Shown piece after piece: positions 36,720-47,143 of a stretch of DNA of 64,000 bases (the first letter of the stretch is position 1; each line of letters begins with the position of its first letter). Origin of the DNA: Amycolatopsis balhimycina FH 1894 (lineage in GTDB: Bacteria; Actinomycetota; Actinomycetes; Mycobacteriales; Pseudonocardiaceae); assembly GCF_000384295.1 (NCBI RefSeq), contig NZ_KB913037.1:6635533-6699532 (forward strand). Direction: 5' to 3'. Under the pieces are notes generated by a model that was not told the origin of the DNA, ran no database searches, and worked only from the letters and a program-made list of their open reading frames with translations. The translations under genes were made by a program, and so were the position numbers.

Positions 36720-36732
36720 ACCGGGAATTGTC

Positions 36733-37686
36733 TCACAACGGCGAAGTCAGCCCAAGGCAACCGAACAGCGCGAGATGGGCGCAGTACTGGGTCACCATGA
36801 ACACGCGATAAGGACGGCGTTGCGCGGACCGGGAGCCGCGGCTCGACGACGTGAGCACCGTGCCGGAAAGCGCTGCCGAACCGGCGAGCACCACTACGGC
36901 CGCGGGGAGTATTCCATTCCCCCGAATCGCGCACAGAACGGCGAACGTCCAGCCGACCGCGCTCGCCGCGATCGCCATCACCGCGCGCGCCCGGCGATCA
37001 CCGAGAAGGACCGGCAGGGTCTTCCGGCCGGCCAGCCGATCGCCTTTCGCGTCGGCGAGGTCCTTGGTCGATCCGCCGAGTCCCATCCACAGGGACATCA
37101 TGAGCCCGAAGAGGAACACCGGTTCGGTCACCCGCCCGCCGCCGGCCGCCGACCAGCCGGCCAGGTAGGTGAGCACGCCCAGCGCGGTCACCGCCGCGAC
37201 GAACCCGGCCAGGTTCGCCTTCAGCGGCCACGGCCCCAGCGAGTAGGCCCAGCCGACCCCGAGCATCGCAGCGGTCAACAGGACCTGGGTCGACGACACC
37301 GCCGCCGCGAACACGAGCGCGGCCACCGACAACGCCCAGACGATCGCGACCGCCGGCCGCCGGGACAGTTCGCCCCGCGCGATGGGGCGCGCCTGCCCGT
37401 TGGCGCGGTCTTCGACGACGTCCGCGACGCCGTTCAGCAGGTAGACGGCCCACGTCGTCGCGAGCCAGCCGAGCGCGGCCAGGAGGAGCGCGGGTCTGTT
37501 CACCGCTCCGTACACGCTGCCGGCCACCCCGAGCGCCGCGCCCGCGGCGAACCGGAGCAGGAAGATGAGCTGGACCACGGGCCGCGCCTCCCGCCACGCG
37601 AGGCGGAGCCGGCGCAGCAGCACAGTGCAGGCGGACCGGGCTGAAGGAAAATTGAACGAACCACTCGGCATGGTCGTCGACGTCAT
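36733..37686 (-). CDS. UbiA-family prenyltransferase-like membrane protein
   Basis: 317 residues from the ATG at 37686, which has GGAGG five bases upstream. About eight hydrophobic segments. The first Asp-rich motif is AVYLLNGVADVVEDRANGQARPIARG (NGxxDxxxD in place of NDxxDxxxD) and the second is STKDLADAKGDRLAGRKTLPVLLG. UbiA enzymes join a prenyl chain to an aromatic or sugar-phosphate acceptor using Mg2+. The Asn-Gly change in motif 1 is unusual but occurs in divergent members. It ends 14 bases before the kinase gene, so it is probably in the same operon and divergent from the SARP gene. Confidence 0.85.
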   Translation of the reverse strand: MTSTTMPSGSFNFPSARSACTVLLRRLRLAWREARPVVQLIFLLRFAAGAALGVAGSVYGAVNRPALLLAALGWLATTWAVYLLNGVADVVEDRANGQARPIARGELSRRPAVAIVWALSVAALVFAAAVSSTQVLLTAAMLGVGWAYSLGPWPLKANLAGFVAAVTALGVLTYLAGWSAAGGGRVTEPVFLFGLMMSLWMGLGGSTKDLADAKGDRLAGRKTLPVLLGDRRARAVMAIAASAVGWTFAVLCAIRGNGILPAAVVVLAGSAALSGTVLTSSSRGSRSAQRRPYRVFMVTQYCAHLALFGCLGLTSPL

Positions 37687-37853
37687 CGGCACCTCCGTTC
37701 GGCCGGGTATCCCTCGGAATGTCACGAACAATGGAGATTCTCGGTGAGGAAAAGCGGGGAGGACATTGCCGGAGGCGGAAAGCGGGCTACGACGTTCGTG
37801 ACATGCCCGCGCGACCATCGTCCCGAGCTGGTTCCTCCTTGGCGGGCCGGGGA

Positions 37854-37882
37854 TTGAGCGGCGGATCACGGCCACCTAGCGT
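37854..37882 (+). promoter_or_regulatory. Predicted promoter of the SARP gene
   Basis: TTGAGC (37854-37859), a 17-base spacer and TAGCGT (37877-37882), giving a start near 37889 and a leader of about 45 bases with GAGGGGA before the ATG at 37934. Confidence 0.55.
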
Positions 37883-37933
37883 GGAATCGTTCACGGGGGT
37901 ATCGGTTCTCGGCGGTCTGAGGGGAATGACATC

Positions 37934-38854
37934 ATGCAAGACGACGATACGGAGTCAACGGGCCTGCGTGGTCGGGACAATGATACCGCGGTCGTGGTCC
38001 GGTGTTTCGGCGCTTTCGAGGTGTCCCTGGCCGGCGAGCCGGTGATCAGCTGGCACGCGGGCAAAGCGCGCAACCTCTTCCAGTACCTGCTGCTGAACCG
38101 TGGCCGGATCGTCCGGCGGGAGAAGCTGTTCGAGACGTTGTGGCCGGGTGGCGCGTGGTCACCGTCGACGAGTTCGCTGAAGGTGGCGGTGCACGCCGTC
38201 CGCCGGACGCTCGACCAGGCACCGGGACACCGGCCGGTCGAGATCGTCTGCCGCGCGCACGGTTACCAGCTCAACGCGACCGATCTGTGGCTGGACGTCG
38301 ACCGGTTCGACAGTGCCATGCGCGAAGCCCACGCCGCGGAGTCACAGGGCGCGCGAGCCGAGGCCGTGGCCTGCTACCGGCGGGCCGCGCAGCTGTACGC
38401 CGGTGACTTCCTGGCCGGGGAGACCGGGGACTGGGTCGAGGAGCAGCGGGAGTACTACCGGACCAGGGCGCTTTACGCACTGACCTGCTTGCGCGCCGAC
38501 GCGCTGCGGCGGGGTGACTATGCCGAAGCCATCGAGCTGTGCCACCGGATCCTGGACATCGACCCGTACCACGAGGAGGTGTACCAGACGCTGATGGTCC
38601 TGCACGCCAGGCGCGGCGAACTCGGTCAGGTGCGCAACTGGCACCGGATGTGCGTGCGACGGCTGCGGCACGACCTGGACGCGCCCCCGACCGAGACCAC
38701 CCGACGCATCTTCGCCAGGGCGGTCCGGGGTGAGCTCCGAGCGGCGCAACCCACGACGACACGAACCGACGACGCGCGCCGCTGCCCGGCACCGCGGTCG
38801 AGGCGCCCTCCCGGTGCGCGGCCCGCGTCGTGGACCGCCCGGCCGCGTCGATGA
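37934..38854 (+). CDS. SARP-family transcriptional activator
   Basis: 306 residues. OmpR-type winged helix at about 20-110 (VVVRCFGAFEVSLAGEPV, ARNLFQYLLLNRGRIVRREKLFETLW, LKVAVHAVRRTLDQ, YQLNATDLWLDVDRF), then the bacterial transcriptional activation domain at about 115-265 (AESQGARAEAVACYRRAAQLYAGDFL, YHEEVYQTLMVLHARRGELGQV). A basic, low-complexity tail follows. SARPs switch on antibiotic clusters; it diverges from the UbiA gene, which marks this region as a biosynthetic locus. Confidence 0.92.
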   Translation: MQDDDTESTGLRGRDNDTAVVVRCFGAFEVSLAGEPVISWHAGKARNLFQYLLLNRGRIVRREKLFETLWPGGAWSPSTSSLKVAVHAVRRTLDQAPGHRPVEIVCRAHGYQLNATDLWLDVDRFDSAMREAHAAESQGARAEAVACYRRAAQLYAGDFLAGETGDWVEEQREYYRTRALYALTCLRADALRRGDYAEAIELCHRILDIDPYHEEVYQTLMVLHARRGELGQVRNWHRMCVRRLRHDLDAPPTETTRRIFARAVRGELRAAQPTTTRTDDARRCPAPRSRRPPGARPASWTARPRR

Positions 38855-38892
38855 GCCGTCCCGGCGGACAGCCTCTCGGCACGACGTCACTG

Positions 38893-40057
<1,165 letters not shown>

Positions 40058-40111
40058 TCCCGCTGCGAACCAGTGGGTCCTGGCGTGTTCGGCGTGCCAT
40101 GATGCCGGGCT

Positions 40112-40741
40112 GTGACTGTGGACTCGATCGCTGCATGGCATGACGCCGGTCCGGGTGTCACGCGGAGCCTGGAGCTCGCTCATCGGTCTTTGGTCGCCGG
40201 CGGCCTGCCGGTCGGCGCCGTGGTGATCGGCTCCGGCGGTGACGTGGTCGCGGAAGGCCGTAACCGGGCGTATGACCCGCCCGGTGGTGATGACCGGTTG
40301 CAGGGCAGCCCGATCGCTCATGCGGAAATGAACGCGTTGGCCCGCGTCGCCACCAGCGCGGATCTGTCCACGACCACACTGTGGAGCTCCCACCGCCCGT
40401 GCGCGATGTGTGCGGCGGCGTGCGAATTCACCGGCGTGGGACGGGTTCGGTTCGTAGCGCCGGACCCGTCGGACGATCAGCCCGGCCCCGATCCGATCGG
40501 CGTGGACGGCCGGTGGCTGATCGTCGCCAACCTGCTCTTTCTGGCCGGCATCCGCGCGTACTCGGGTGCGAATGCCCCGATGCTCCGGCGAGCCCGCGAC
40601 CGTGAGCCGGAGACCACCGACCTGCTCGACACGGTTGCGCCGCACCAGTGGCGGACCGCGACCCTGCCGGACGCACTGGGACCCATCTGGTCGCACGTCG
40701 TCAACGCCGCTCAGCGGCGGCAGCTTCGCGTCGGCGGCTGA
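40112..40741 (+). CDS. Cytidine/deoxycytidylate deaminase-family protein
   Basis: 209 residues from the GTG at 40112. Zinc-site motifs of the CMP/dCMP/guanine deaminase fold are present: HAEMNAL (His ligand and catalytic Glu) and HRPCAMCAAAC (two Cys ligands). The C-terminal 80 residues (WLIVANLLFLAGIRAYSGAN) are unlike tRNA-adenosine or cytosine deaminases, so the substrate, probably a nucleobase or nucleoside, is open. The last 31 bases overlap the convergent MBL gene. Confidence 0.85.
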   Translation: MTVDSIAAWHDAGPGVTRSLELAHRSLVAGGLPVGAVVIGSGGDVVAEGRNRAYDPPGGDDRLQGSPIAHAEMNALARVATSADLSTTTLWSSHRPCAMCAAACEFTGVGRVRFVAPDPSDDQPGPDPIGVDGRWLIVANLLFLAGIRAYSGANAPMLRRARDREPETTDLLDTVAPHQWRTATLPDALGPIWSHVVNAAQRRQLRVGG

Positions 40742-41649
40742 CCCGTGACCGAACTCGAAGCCATGCTGACGGCGAACCGGCTGCCGTCCCGGCGGACTTC
40801 GGCCGCACCCGGTCCGCCGAAGTGGGCGGGAACGACGAGTTCGCCGTTGTCCGCGGCGCGTTCGAGGACACCGAGCCGGGTGGTGGTGGCCTGCCGCGGG
40901 TCTTCGCAGAAGCAGCTGCTGTGCTCCGGCGCCAGGATCTGCACCGGGCTGTGCAGCAGGTCCCCGACGAACACCGCGCTGTCCGCGCCGGACGACACGC
41001 GCAGGACCGACGAGCCCGGGGTGTGGCCGGGCGCGGGTTCGAGCGTCAGGTTCCGGTCGATGCGGTGGCTGCCCTCCCACAGCACGGCCCGGCCGAGCAC
41101 CGGGGCGACGCTGTCGGCGTAGACGAGCAGGCTGCCTTCACGGCGAAGCTGCTCGTGTTCGGTGCGGGGAGCGGGGCGGCGGTGGGCGTTGCGCGGATCG
41201 AAGTACACCTGGTCGACGCGGGGAATCAGGTAGGTGGCGTGGGGGAAGGTGGGCACCCATTCGCCGTTGCGCAGCTCGGTGTTCCAGCCGACGTGGTCGT
41301 AGTGGATGTGCGTGTTGACGACGACGTCGACGTCCTCCGGCCGGACGCCGGCCGCGGCGAGCCGGTCGAGGAACGGCGTCGCCAGGTGGTCGAACAGGGG
41401 GATCTGCGGCCGGTTCCGGTCGTTGCCGACACCGGTGTCGACCAGGATCACCCGGCCTTCGCTGCGGAGGATCCAGGTCTGAATGGCGCCGCGGTAGCCG
41501 CCGGTCTCCGGGTCCCAGTGGTCGGGCACGAGCCAGGCGGCGTTGTCCGTCCAGAGCCGGGGCGGGCTGCCGGGGAGGATGGACCGCACCGGGGCGATCT
41601 CGCCCTGCCACTCGGCGACCTTCACGACTTCGACTTCACCGATGTGCAT
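40711..41649 (-). CDS. MBL-fold metallo-hydrolase
   Basis: 312 residues. The metal motif THIHYDHVGWN (HxHxDH), later PAPGHTPGS and GDLLHSPVQ, and PAHF near the end give the full metallo-beta-lactamase ligand set of a lactonase-like/AHL-lactonase-like hydrolase. The 34 C-terminal residues beyond the domain are disordered. It is divergent from the AraC-type gene, which may control it. Substrate unknown; quorum-signal lactones or xenobiotic esters are possible. Confidence 0.88.
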   Translation of the reverse strand: MHIGEVEVVKVAEWQGEIAPVRSILPGSPPRLWTDNAAWLVPDHWDPETGGYRGAIQTWILRSEGRVILVDTGVGNDRNRPQIPLFDHLATPFLDRLAAAGVRPEDVDVVVNTHIHYDHVGWNTELRNGEWVPTFPHATYLIPRVDQVYFDPRNAHRRPAPRTEHEQLRREGSLLVYADSVAPVLGRAVLWEGSHRIDRNLTLEPAPGHTPGSSVLRVSSGADSAVFVGDLLHSPVQILAPEHSSCFCEDPRQATTTRLGVLERAADNGELVVPAHFGGPGAAEVRRDGSRFAVSMASSSVTGQPPTRSCRR

Positions 41650-41736
41650 GACTCCACGTTAGAAGGAGGTTGTGAGTGTTCCAATGCGTAAATTGCTCGT
41701 TCTGATGTGTGATCGTCTCAGAGGTACGATGAGTTG

Positions 41737-42609
41737 ATGGACGTGCTGAGTGACGCGATCGCCGCGGTGCGGGTCGGGCAGCCCACGTCGAACCGCCTCC
41801 AGGCCGGTTCGACGTGGTGCTACCGCTTCGCGCCGTACGAGGGCGCGGGCTTCCACGTGCTGCTGCGCGGCAGCGGCTGGCTGCTCCCGGACGGCGGGAC
41901 GCCGGTGGCGCTCGGCCCCGGCGACGCGGTCCTGGTCCCGCACGGCGGCGCGCACACCCTGTCCTCGGCGCCGGACGCGGCCGGCGCGGTGCCGTTCGAA
42001 ACGGCGGTGGCCGAGCCGGACGGCCGGACCGAGTTCCTGTGCGGCAAGTACCGGCTGGCCCACCCGCGGCGGCACCCCCTGCTCGCGAGCCTGCCGGAGG
42101 TGGTGCACCTGCCCGCCGAGATCGGGCGGCAGCCCGAACTGCGCGCGGCCATCGACCTGCTCGGCGGCGAGGTGAGCGACCGGCGGCCGGGCTCGGCCAC
42201 GGTCCTCACCGGCCTGCTGGACCTGCTGCTGGTCTACCTGATCCGCGCGTGGCTGGACGGCCACCCGGGCACGGGCTGGCCGCAGGCGCTGCGAGACCCC
42301 GAAATCGCCGCCGCGCTGGAAGCCCTGCACGAGCATCCCGAAGCGCCGTGGCGGATCGAGGACCTGGCCGCCCGGGTGGGCTTGTCCCGGGCGACCCTGG
42401 CCCGCCGGTTCACGGCGCTGACGGGTCAGCCGCCCATGGCGTACTTGACCTGGTGGCGGCTGACGACGGCGGCGCGCCTGCTCCAGGACACGGACCTGCC
42501 CTTGCCGTCGATCGCCGCGAACGTCGGTTACGCCTCACCGTTCGCGTTCTCGCACGCGTTCAAGCGCCAGTTCGGCGTCGCGCCGGGCGGTTTCCGGGCC
42601 GGCCGCTGA
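41737..42609 (+). CDS. AraC-family regulator with cupin sensor domain
   Basis: 290 residues from the ATG at 41737 (a TTG is one codon earlier). The N-terminal cupin_6-type domain (GAGFHVLLRGSGWLLPDGGTPVALGPGDAVLVPHGG) senses a ligand and the C-terminal 100 residues carry the two AraC helix-turn-helix motifs (WRIEDLAARVGLSRATLARRF; IAANVGYASPFAFSHAFKRQFG). Regulators of this subfamily often control an adjacent oxidoreductase or hydrolase; here the divergent MBL gene is the best candidate. Confidence 0.92.
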   Translation: MDVLSDAIAAVRVGQPTSNRLQAGSTWCYRFAPYEGAGFHVLLRGSGWLLPDGGTPVALGPGDAVLVPHGGAHTLSSAPDAAGAVPFETAVAEPDGRTEFLCGKYRLAHPRRHPLLASLPEVVHLPAEIGRQPELRAAIDLLGGEVSDRRPGSATVLTGLLDLLLVYLIRAWLDGHPGTGWPQALRDPEIAAALEALHEHPEAPWRIEDLAARVGLSRATLARRFTALTGQPPMAYLTWWRLTTAARLLQDTDLPLPSIAANVGYASPFAFSHAFKRQFGVAPGGFRAGR

Positions 42610-42689
42610 CGGCAGCTGTCGATGGATTGTCGACGGGCTTTGTGACGATGAGCAGTGCGTCGAGTGTGCCGACCACGGGTGGGGAATTC

Positions 42690-43520
42690 ATGTATGCCGA
42701 CTTGCGTCTGCTCGGGCCGTTGGAGGTCGTCGGGTCTCGCGGCAGTGTGTCGTTCGCCGGTGGGCGGCGCCGGTCGGTGTTCGCGCTGCTCGCGTTGCGG
42801 CCCGGGCGGTTGGTGTCGCGTTCGTCGTTGATCGACGCGTTGTGGGGCGACGACGCGCCGGCGACGGCCACGAAGACGCTGCAGGGGCACATCGCGCAGG
42901 TGCGCAAGGCGCTGTCGGGAGCCGGGCTCGGCGGTGTGCTGGTGACCAGGGAGCCCGGTTACGTGCTCGAGGTCGATCCGGCGCAGGTCGACACGCACCG
43001 GTTCGCCGAGCACGTCCGGGCTGGGTGCGCGGCACTGGACCGGGGCGACGGTGCGGAGGCGCACGTGCGGCTCGAGGCGGGGCTCGCGTTGTGGCGGGGT
43101 GATCCCCTCGCGGACTGCGCGGTGGCCGGCTGGGCCGTCGCCGAGCTCACCCGGCTGTGTGAGGCGAGGGCGTTGGCGGAGGAGCAGACGGTCACGGCCC
43201 TGCTCATGGCCGGCCGGCACGCCGATGCCGTGGGGGAGATCGAGCGGTTGGTGGGCCGGTATCCGTCGCGGGAGCGGCTGTGGGAGCTGCTGATGGTCGC
43301 GTTGCACCGGTCCGGCAGGCAGGCGGACGCGTTGCGGACCTACCGGCGGGTGCGGTCGGTGCTCGTCGAGGAGTTCGGCGTCGAACCCGGGCCGGAGCTA
43401 CGGCGGCTGGAGGCGGCGGTGCTGGCCGGTGAGCCCGACGTGGCAACGTACCTCCCGCGGCCACCAGCCGGCCGGAGGCGGGAGCTGAGCCTGGCCGATT
43501 CCCGGTGCGCGAGACCCTGA
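42690..43520 (+). CDS. SARP/AfsR-type regulator (winged helix plus BTAD only)
   Basis: 276 residues from the ATG at 42690, chosen for GGTGGGG five bases upstream; GTG 42642 and ATG 42648 are alternatives. DNA-binding domain: LRLLGPLEVVGSRGSVSFAGGRRRSVFALLALRPGRLVSRSSLIDALWG. BTAD: THRFAEHVRAGCAALDRGD to LVEEFGVEPGPELRRLEAAVLAG. After this, larger AfsR-like proteins continue into an NB-ARC ATPase; here a 25-residue arginine-rich tail ends the protein. It is either a naturally short SARP or one that lost its C-terminal part. Confidence 0.88.
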   Translation: MYADLRLLGPLEVVGSRGSVSFAGGRRRSVFALLALRPGRLVSRSSLIDALWGDDAPATATKTLQGHIAQVRKALSGAGLGGVLVTREPGYVLEVDPAQVDTHRFAEHVRAGCAALDRGDGAEAHVRLEAGLALWRGDPLADCAVAGWAVAELTRLCEARALAEEQTVTALLMAGRHADAVGEIERLVGRYPSRERLWELLMVALHRSGRQADALRTYRRVRSVLVEEFGVEPGPELRRLEAAVLAGEPDVATYLPRPPAGRRRELSLADSRCARP

Positions 43521-43603
43521 TCGTCGTCGAGGTGGCTCGACCGTGCCCGGCGTGGGCCGCCGAGGCGGTCCACGCCGGCGGTGGACGGCCGGAACTCAGT
43601 CCT

Positions 43604-44152
43604 TCACGTCGCGGAAACCGCACCCGTCTGCCATATCTGGTGGCGGGCCGAGAAGACGCAAGCCGACACCTGGACCGGTGCGCCGACCGGCGCCTCACCG
43701 TTCTCGACTTCGAGGCACTGCCCGAGCTTCGCGTTCACGATCTTGACCCGGTTGGGAACCTCGCGTGTCACGAACTGCCACTGCTGGCTGACCAGCTTGG
43801 GAGAACAGGGCGCCTGCACGACCGGCAGGTCGTCACCGGTCCCGTCGATCAGGTCCATGCACAGACCGGTGTCCTGGTTGACGAGCAGGGTGTTGATCGA
43901 CTCCGGAACCGGTTGTGCCGCCCACAACGTGGCCGGCAGGCCCGTACAGCGCCGCTGTACCACCTGTCTGCCGGTCTCCGGCTTGACCGACGGGCCGGCA
44001 CACAGGTTGGTCGTGATGTTCATCAGCTGGAAAGTGCCGGCCCGGACATCGGTGCCGGAGCTCGCCGCGCCCGCCGAACCGGCCGCCACGACCTCTCCCG
44101 TCGTGACACCGACGACCACGGCCACCACGGTCAGCAGTTTTCTTGCTCGCAT
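43604..44152 (-). CDS. Secreted ricin-type beta-trefoil lectin
   Basis: 182 residues with a Sec signal (RARKLLTVVAVVVGVTTGEVVAAGSAGAA). The mature protein is a single RICIN domain of three sub-repeats: FQLMNITTNLCAGPSV, TLLVNQDTGLCMDLIDG and VKIVNAKLGQCLEVENG, with QQWQF and QIWQT in the repeat ends. The six cysteines fit disulfides. No catalytic domain is attached, so it is a carbohydrate-binding protein. GGAGGAGGG precedes the ATG. Confidence 0.87.
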   Translation of the reverse strand: MRARKLLTVVAVVVGVTTGEVVAAGSAGAASSGTDVRAGTFQLMNITTNLCAGPSVKPETGRQVVQRRCTGLPATLWAAQPVPESINTLLVNQDTGLCMDLIDGTGDDLPVVQAPCSPKLVSQQWQFVTREVPNRVKIVNAKLGQCLEVENGEAPVGAPVQVSACVFSARHQIWQTGAVSAT

Positions 44153-44375
44153 TTGTCCCTCCTCCGTAAAGAATTCCGCGCCGGCACGTCGTGCGTGGCG
44201 TGGAGTTCCCTTACGCGGAAGCTAGTTCGCGGCGGTGGCGAGCCGGCAGTGTTCCGGTGGCCGGCGGTCAGCGGGCAGGGGTGCGCCGGACGACATGTTC
44301 CTGCAGCCTGCCTGCCGAGCCGGCGTGTACACCGAATTGTTCCGCGGGGCAACCGCGTCGCTTGGTGTCGCGACG

Positions 44376-44567
44376 TCAGACCGTCGTGACCTTGCTCTTG
44401 TCGTAGAACCTCACTTCCCCGGTGGCGGGGAAATGGATGCCGACACAGTAGACATGGGCGTTGCCGGAGCCGAAGCTTTTGCCTTCGTCGACGACCAAGC
44501 CGATATCGTCACGGTCGACGACCTTCACTTGCCGCGGCCCCTGTCGTTCTTCGCTTGCGAACTGCAT
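44376..44567 (-). CDS. Small protein of unknown function
   Basis: 63 residues; AGGAG six bases before the ATG at 44567. The sequence (KVVDRDDIGLVVDEGKSFGSGN, VGIHFPATGEVRFYDKSKVTTV) predicts a compact beta sheet without signal peptide or membrane segment. Not recognised. It lies upstream of the lectin gene on the same strand but 223 bp away, a gap that shows no other gene, so co-transcription is uncertain. Confidence 0.6.
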   Translation of the reverse strand: MQFASEERQGPRQVKVVDRDDIGLVVDEGKSFGSGNAHVYCVGIHFPATGEVRFYDKSKVTTV

Positions 44568-44824
44568 GTCGTCTCCTGTTCAAAGAGGCCGTGCACAGGC
44601 GATAGCACACTACGTGATCCCCACGCCCCGCGGAACACGGAAGAGACCGACGCCGGTTGGCCGATACTGGCCGGGACGGCAACCGGACCGGCGCCGGCCG
44701 GGAACCGGTTGGCCGCGACGCCGGCCGGGAATCCCCGCCCGGCGGCGGCGTGACGTCCCGGGCACGCTGGAGCAGGCCACGTCCTTGCCGGACGAGTGGC
44801 GACATCACGGAAAGGCCGACACGC

Positions 44825-45922
44825 ATGACAACCGATCAGCCGGTGAGCCGGGAGAGGGACTCCTCCGAGGAGGTCCTGTCCGCGGTTCCCCACGGACTCC
44901 GGGTCGCGGCCGCCGTCTGCTGGCGCGCGCTGGTCGTCGCGGGTGCCCTGACCGTCGTGGGCTTCCTGGCCGTCAAGCTGGCGTCCGTGGTGGTCCCCGT
45001 CGCTGTCGCCCTGTTGCTGGCCGGTCTCTTCTCGCCTGCCGTTTCCTGGCTGACGCGCAGGAAGGTCCCACGCGGGCTCGCCACCGCGATCGTGCTCGTC
45101 GTGGGCATCGCGCTGGCCGGCGGCGTTGTCACGTTCGTGGTCATCACTGTCACCGCGGGTATGCCCGGGCTGATCGATCAGGTCACGGCGAGCGTGACGG
45201 ACCTGCACGCCTGGCTGCGCGCCGGGCCGCTGCACCTGAGCCAGGGCCAGCTCGACGAGATGCTCGGCAACCTGACCGCCATGCTCGGCCGGAACAAGTC
45301 GGTGATCGCCTCGGGGGCGCTCACCACGGCGGTGACCGTGGGCGAGCTGCTCGCCGAGTTGCTGCTGGTGGTGTTCTGCCTGATCTTCTTCCTCGCCCAG
45401 GGGCGGGCGATCTGGGTGTTCGTGCTGCGGGCCGTGCCGGCGCGCCTGCGCGATCGCGTCGACGTCGCCGGGCGCAGCGGGTTCACCACCCTGGCGCACT
45501 ACATCCGCGGCACGGCGGCCGTCGCGTTCGTCGACGCCGCCGGCATCGGCCTCGGGCTGGTGATCATCGGAGTCCCGCTGGCCGCCCCGTTGAGCACGCT
45601 GGTCTTCCTCGGCGCGTTCGTCCCGGTCATCGGCTCGGTGATCGCCGGCGCGGTCGCCGTCCTCGTGGCCCTGGTGACCCACGGCGCATGGTCGGCCGTC
45701 ATCGTGCTCGCCGTCGTGGTCGGCGTGATGCAGGTCGAAAGCCATGTGCTGCAACCACTGCTGCTCGGGCGGGCGGTCCGGCTGCACCCGCTGGCCGTCG
45801 TCCTCGCGCTCGCTGCCGGGCTCGTCGTCGCGGGCGTCGTCGGCGCCTTGCTCGCTGTGCCGCTGGTGGCGGTCTTCAGTTCGGGCGTGCGGAGCTTGAC
45901 CGCCCGGCCGGATCCGGAGTGA
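44825..45922 (+). CDS. AI-2E family transporter (PerM-like membrane protein)
   Basis: 365 residues; ATG at 44825 with GGAAAGG upstream. About seven to eight membrane segments in the family order: VVVPVAVALLLAGLFSPAVSWLTRRKVPRGLA near the start, a soluble helical domain at about 130-190 and the conserved TM block with GTAAVAFVDAAGIGLGLVIIGVPLAAPLSTLVFLGAFVPVIGSVIAG and ESHVLQPLLLGRAVRLHPL. Members export signals or ions; the name is historical. A hairpin shared with the next convergent gene terminates it. Confidence 0.9.
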   Translation: MTTDQPVSRERDSSEEVLSAVPHGLRVAAAVCWRALVVAGALTVVGFLAVKLASVVVPVAVALLLAGLFSPAVSWLTRRKVPRGLATAIVLVVGIALAGGVVTFVVITVTAGMPGLIDQVTASVTDLHAWLRAGPLHLSQGQLDEMLGNLTAMLGRNKSVIASGALTTAVTVGELLAELLLVVFCLIFFLAQGRAIWVFVLRAVPARLRDRVDVAGRSGFTTLAHYIRGTAAVAFVDAAGIGLGLVIIGVPLAAPLSTLVFLGAFVPVIGSVIAGAVAVLVALVTHGAWSAVIVLAVVVGVMQVESHVLQPLLLGRAVRLHPLAVVLALAAGLVVAGVVGALLAVPLVAVFSSGVRSLTARPDPE

Positions 45923-45929
45923 GCGATCG

Positions 45930-45964
45930 AGGTGTACCGCCCGCGAGACCTCGGCGGTACACCT
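45930..45964. terminator. Hairpin between AI-2E gene and MerR copy 2
   Basis: 12-bp perfect stem (45930-45941/45953-45964) with an 11-base loop, 7 bases after each of the two convergent stops, so it probably works in both directions. Confidence 0.7.
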
Positions 45965-45970
45965 CGCGGC

Positions 45971-46306
45971 TCAGCCGGCGGCGGGTTGGGGACTGGTGTT
46001 GCGTAGCCGGGCTTCGTGGAGCTGGTCTTCGAGGGAGATGATGCGGCACGCGGCGTCGATGGCGGTGCCTTCGTCGACGAGTTGCCGTACCCGCGCGGCG
46101 ATGCGCAACTGGTGGCGGGAGTAGCGCCGGTGCCCGCCGGCGGAGCGCTGTGGCTCGATCAAACCGGCTTCGTCGAGGCTGCGCAGGAAGTTCTGCGTGG
46201 TGCCGAGCATTTCCGCGGCCCGGCCCATGGTGTAGCCGGGGTAGTGCTCGTCGTCGAACTTGCCGGCCGGCCTGGGTGCGGCCGGGTCGTATTGGGCAGG
46301 GATCAT
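45971..46306 (-). CDS. Small MerR-type regulator, module copy 2
   Basis: 111 residues, paralogous to the product of 26249-26587: the stretch from GKFDDEHYPGYTMGRAA through GGHRRYSRHQLR is nearly identical, the N- and C-terminal ends differ. GGAGG is four bases before the ATG and the terminator-like hairpin is ten bases before that, as in copy 1. Both recognition helices (RAA-MLGTTQ-FLRSLDEAGL) match closely, so the two factors probably bind similar sites and may cross-regulate. Confidence 0.88.
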   Translation of the reverse strand: MIPAQYDPAAPRPAGKFDDEHYPGYTMGRAAEMLGTTQNFLRSLDEAGLIEPQRSAGGHRRYSRHQLRIAARVRQLVDEGTAIDAACRIISLEDQLHEARLRNTSPQPAAG

Positions 46307-46991
46307 GCGACCTCCACATCACAAGGGACCCCGGGTGCCGCGCGCGGCACCCGGGGTCCCAGGGGTTGGGTTTCACCATTGTCAACCGACGCGACCGTCG
46401 GCTTCCTGCACTCGCGTCCGGCACCGAGGCCGATGACGCGGGGATCGCTGATTCGTAACCGAGAACCACCTACCAATCCGATGGGACTGCGGTACCCGCG
46501 CGGCGCTACTGCCCAGCCGCTGCGGGCGATCCAATGATGTGCCCTTTCCCTTCTTTCCGGTGTTTCCTTCTTGCTGCGTACTGCTTCTGCGGTCATCACC
46601 GGCCGGAACCCTTTCACCGATCGGCCCCAGCACGCGTGATACCGCGGGCCACTGCCCGGAACCCCTTACCTTGATCGGCCCCGGCCACCTGGCTGTCTTT
46701 CACTGCTTACTGCGATCTATCAACTACGGGTACTGCTGATACTGCGGACTAGCTGACTACTGCGTACTACTTTGCTCCGCGGGCACTCGAACTCCGCCCA
46801 CGCCTTGCACTACTTCACTTCACCGGGACCGTTACCTCTGACTTCATCTTCACAACCCGGTCCCGGGCACAGCTTCGGTCACCAGTCGAGACCTGTTCAC
46901 TGATTGGCCCCGTCCTGCCTGACCGCTTGTCTCACTTCGCGGGTAGTTACGTCCTCTCCCGCGCCTGCTTGACGTTGTCTCTCTCGGTACG
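46307..46991 (-). ncRNA. Putative structured leader RNA of the MerR-type gene, copy 2
   Basis: About 685 bases from the predicted start (~46991) to the regulator ATG. It has the same ordered elements as copy 1: promoter-proximal pseudoknot sequences with the stem halves at 46938-46943 and 46958-46963, a diverged middle, the hairpin 46386-46401, the conserved block before it, and a 15-bp terminator-like stem (46325-46339/46346-46360). The first ~60 transcribed bases differ from copy 1 at only a few positions, while the middle 250 bases differ widely, so the conserved parts are under selection. Whether the RNA accumulates is not known. Confidence 0.6.
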
Positions 46992-46997
46992 AGGAGG

Positions 46998-47027
46998 ACT
47001 CTACACACACCCAGCTCCGAATGTCTA
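46998..47027 (-). promoter_or_regulatory. Promoter of the MerR leader, copy 2
   Basis: Minus strand TAGACA (47027-47022), 18 bases, TAGAGT (47003-46998), in register with copy 1. Confidence 0.65.
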
Positions 47028-47143
47028 CTCCGGCCGCCATAGATTTACCGCGTGACCCGAACGAGGTACCTCCACCTCGCGGAGTTCGCAGGTCAACGCT
47101 CTGGGGGACGCCCCGGAGCGCACGGACAGGAGAGGACAGTGCG

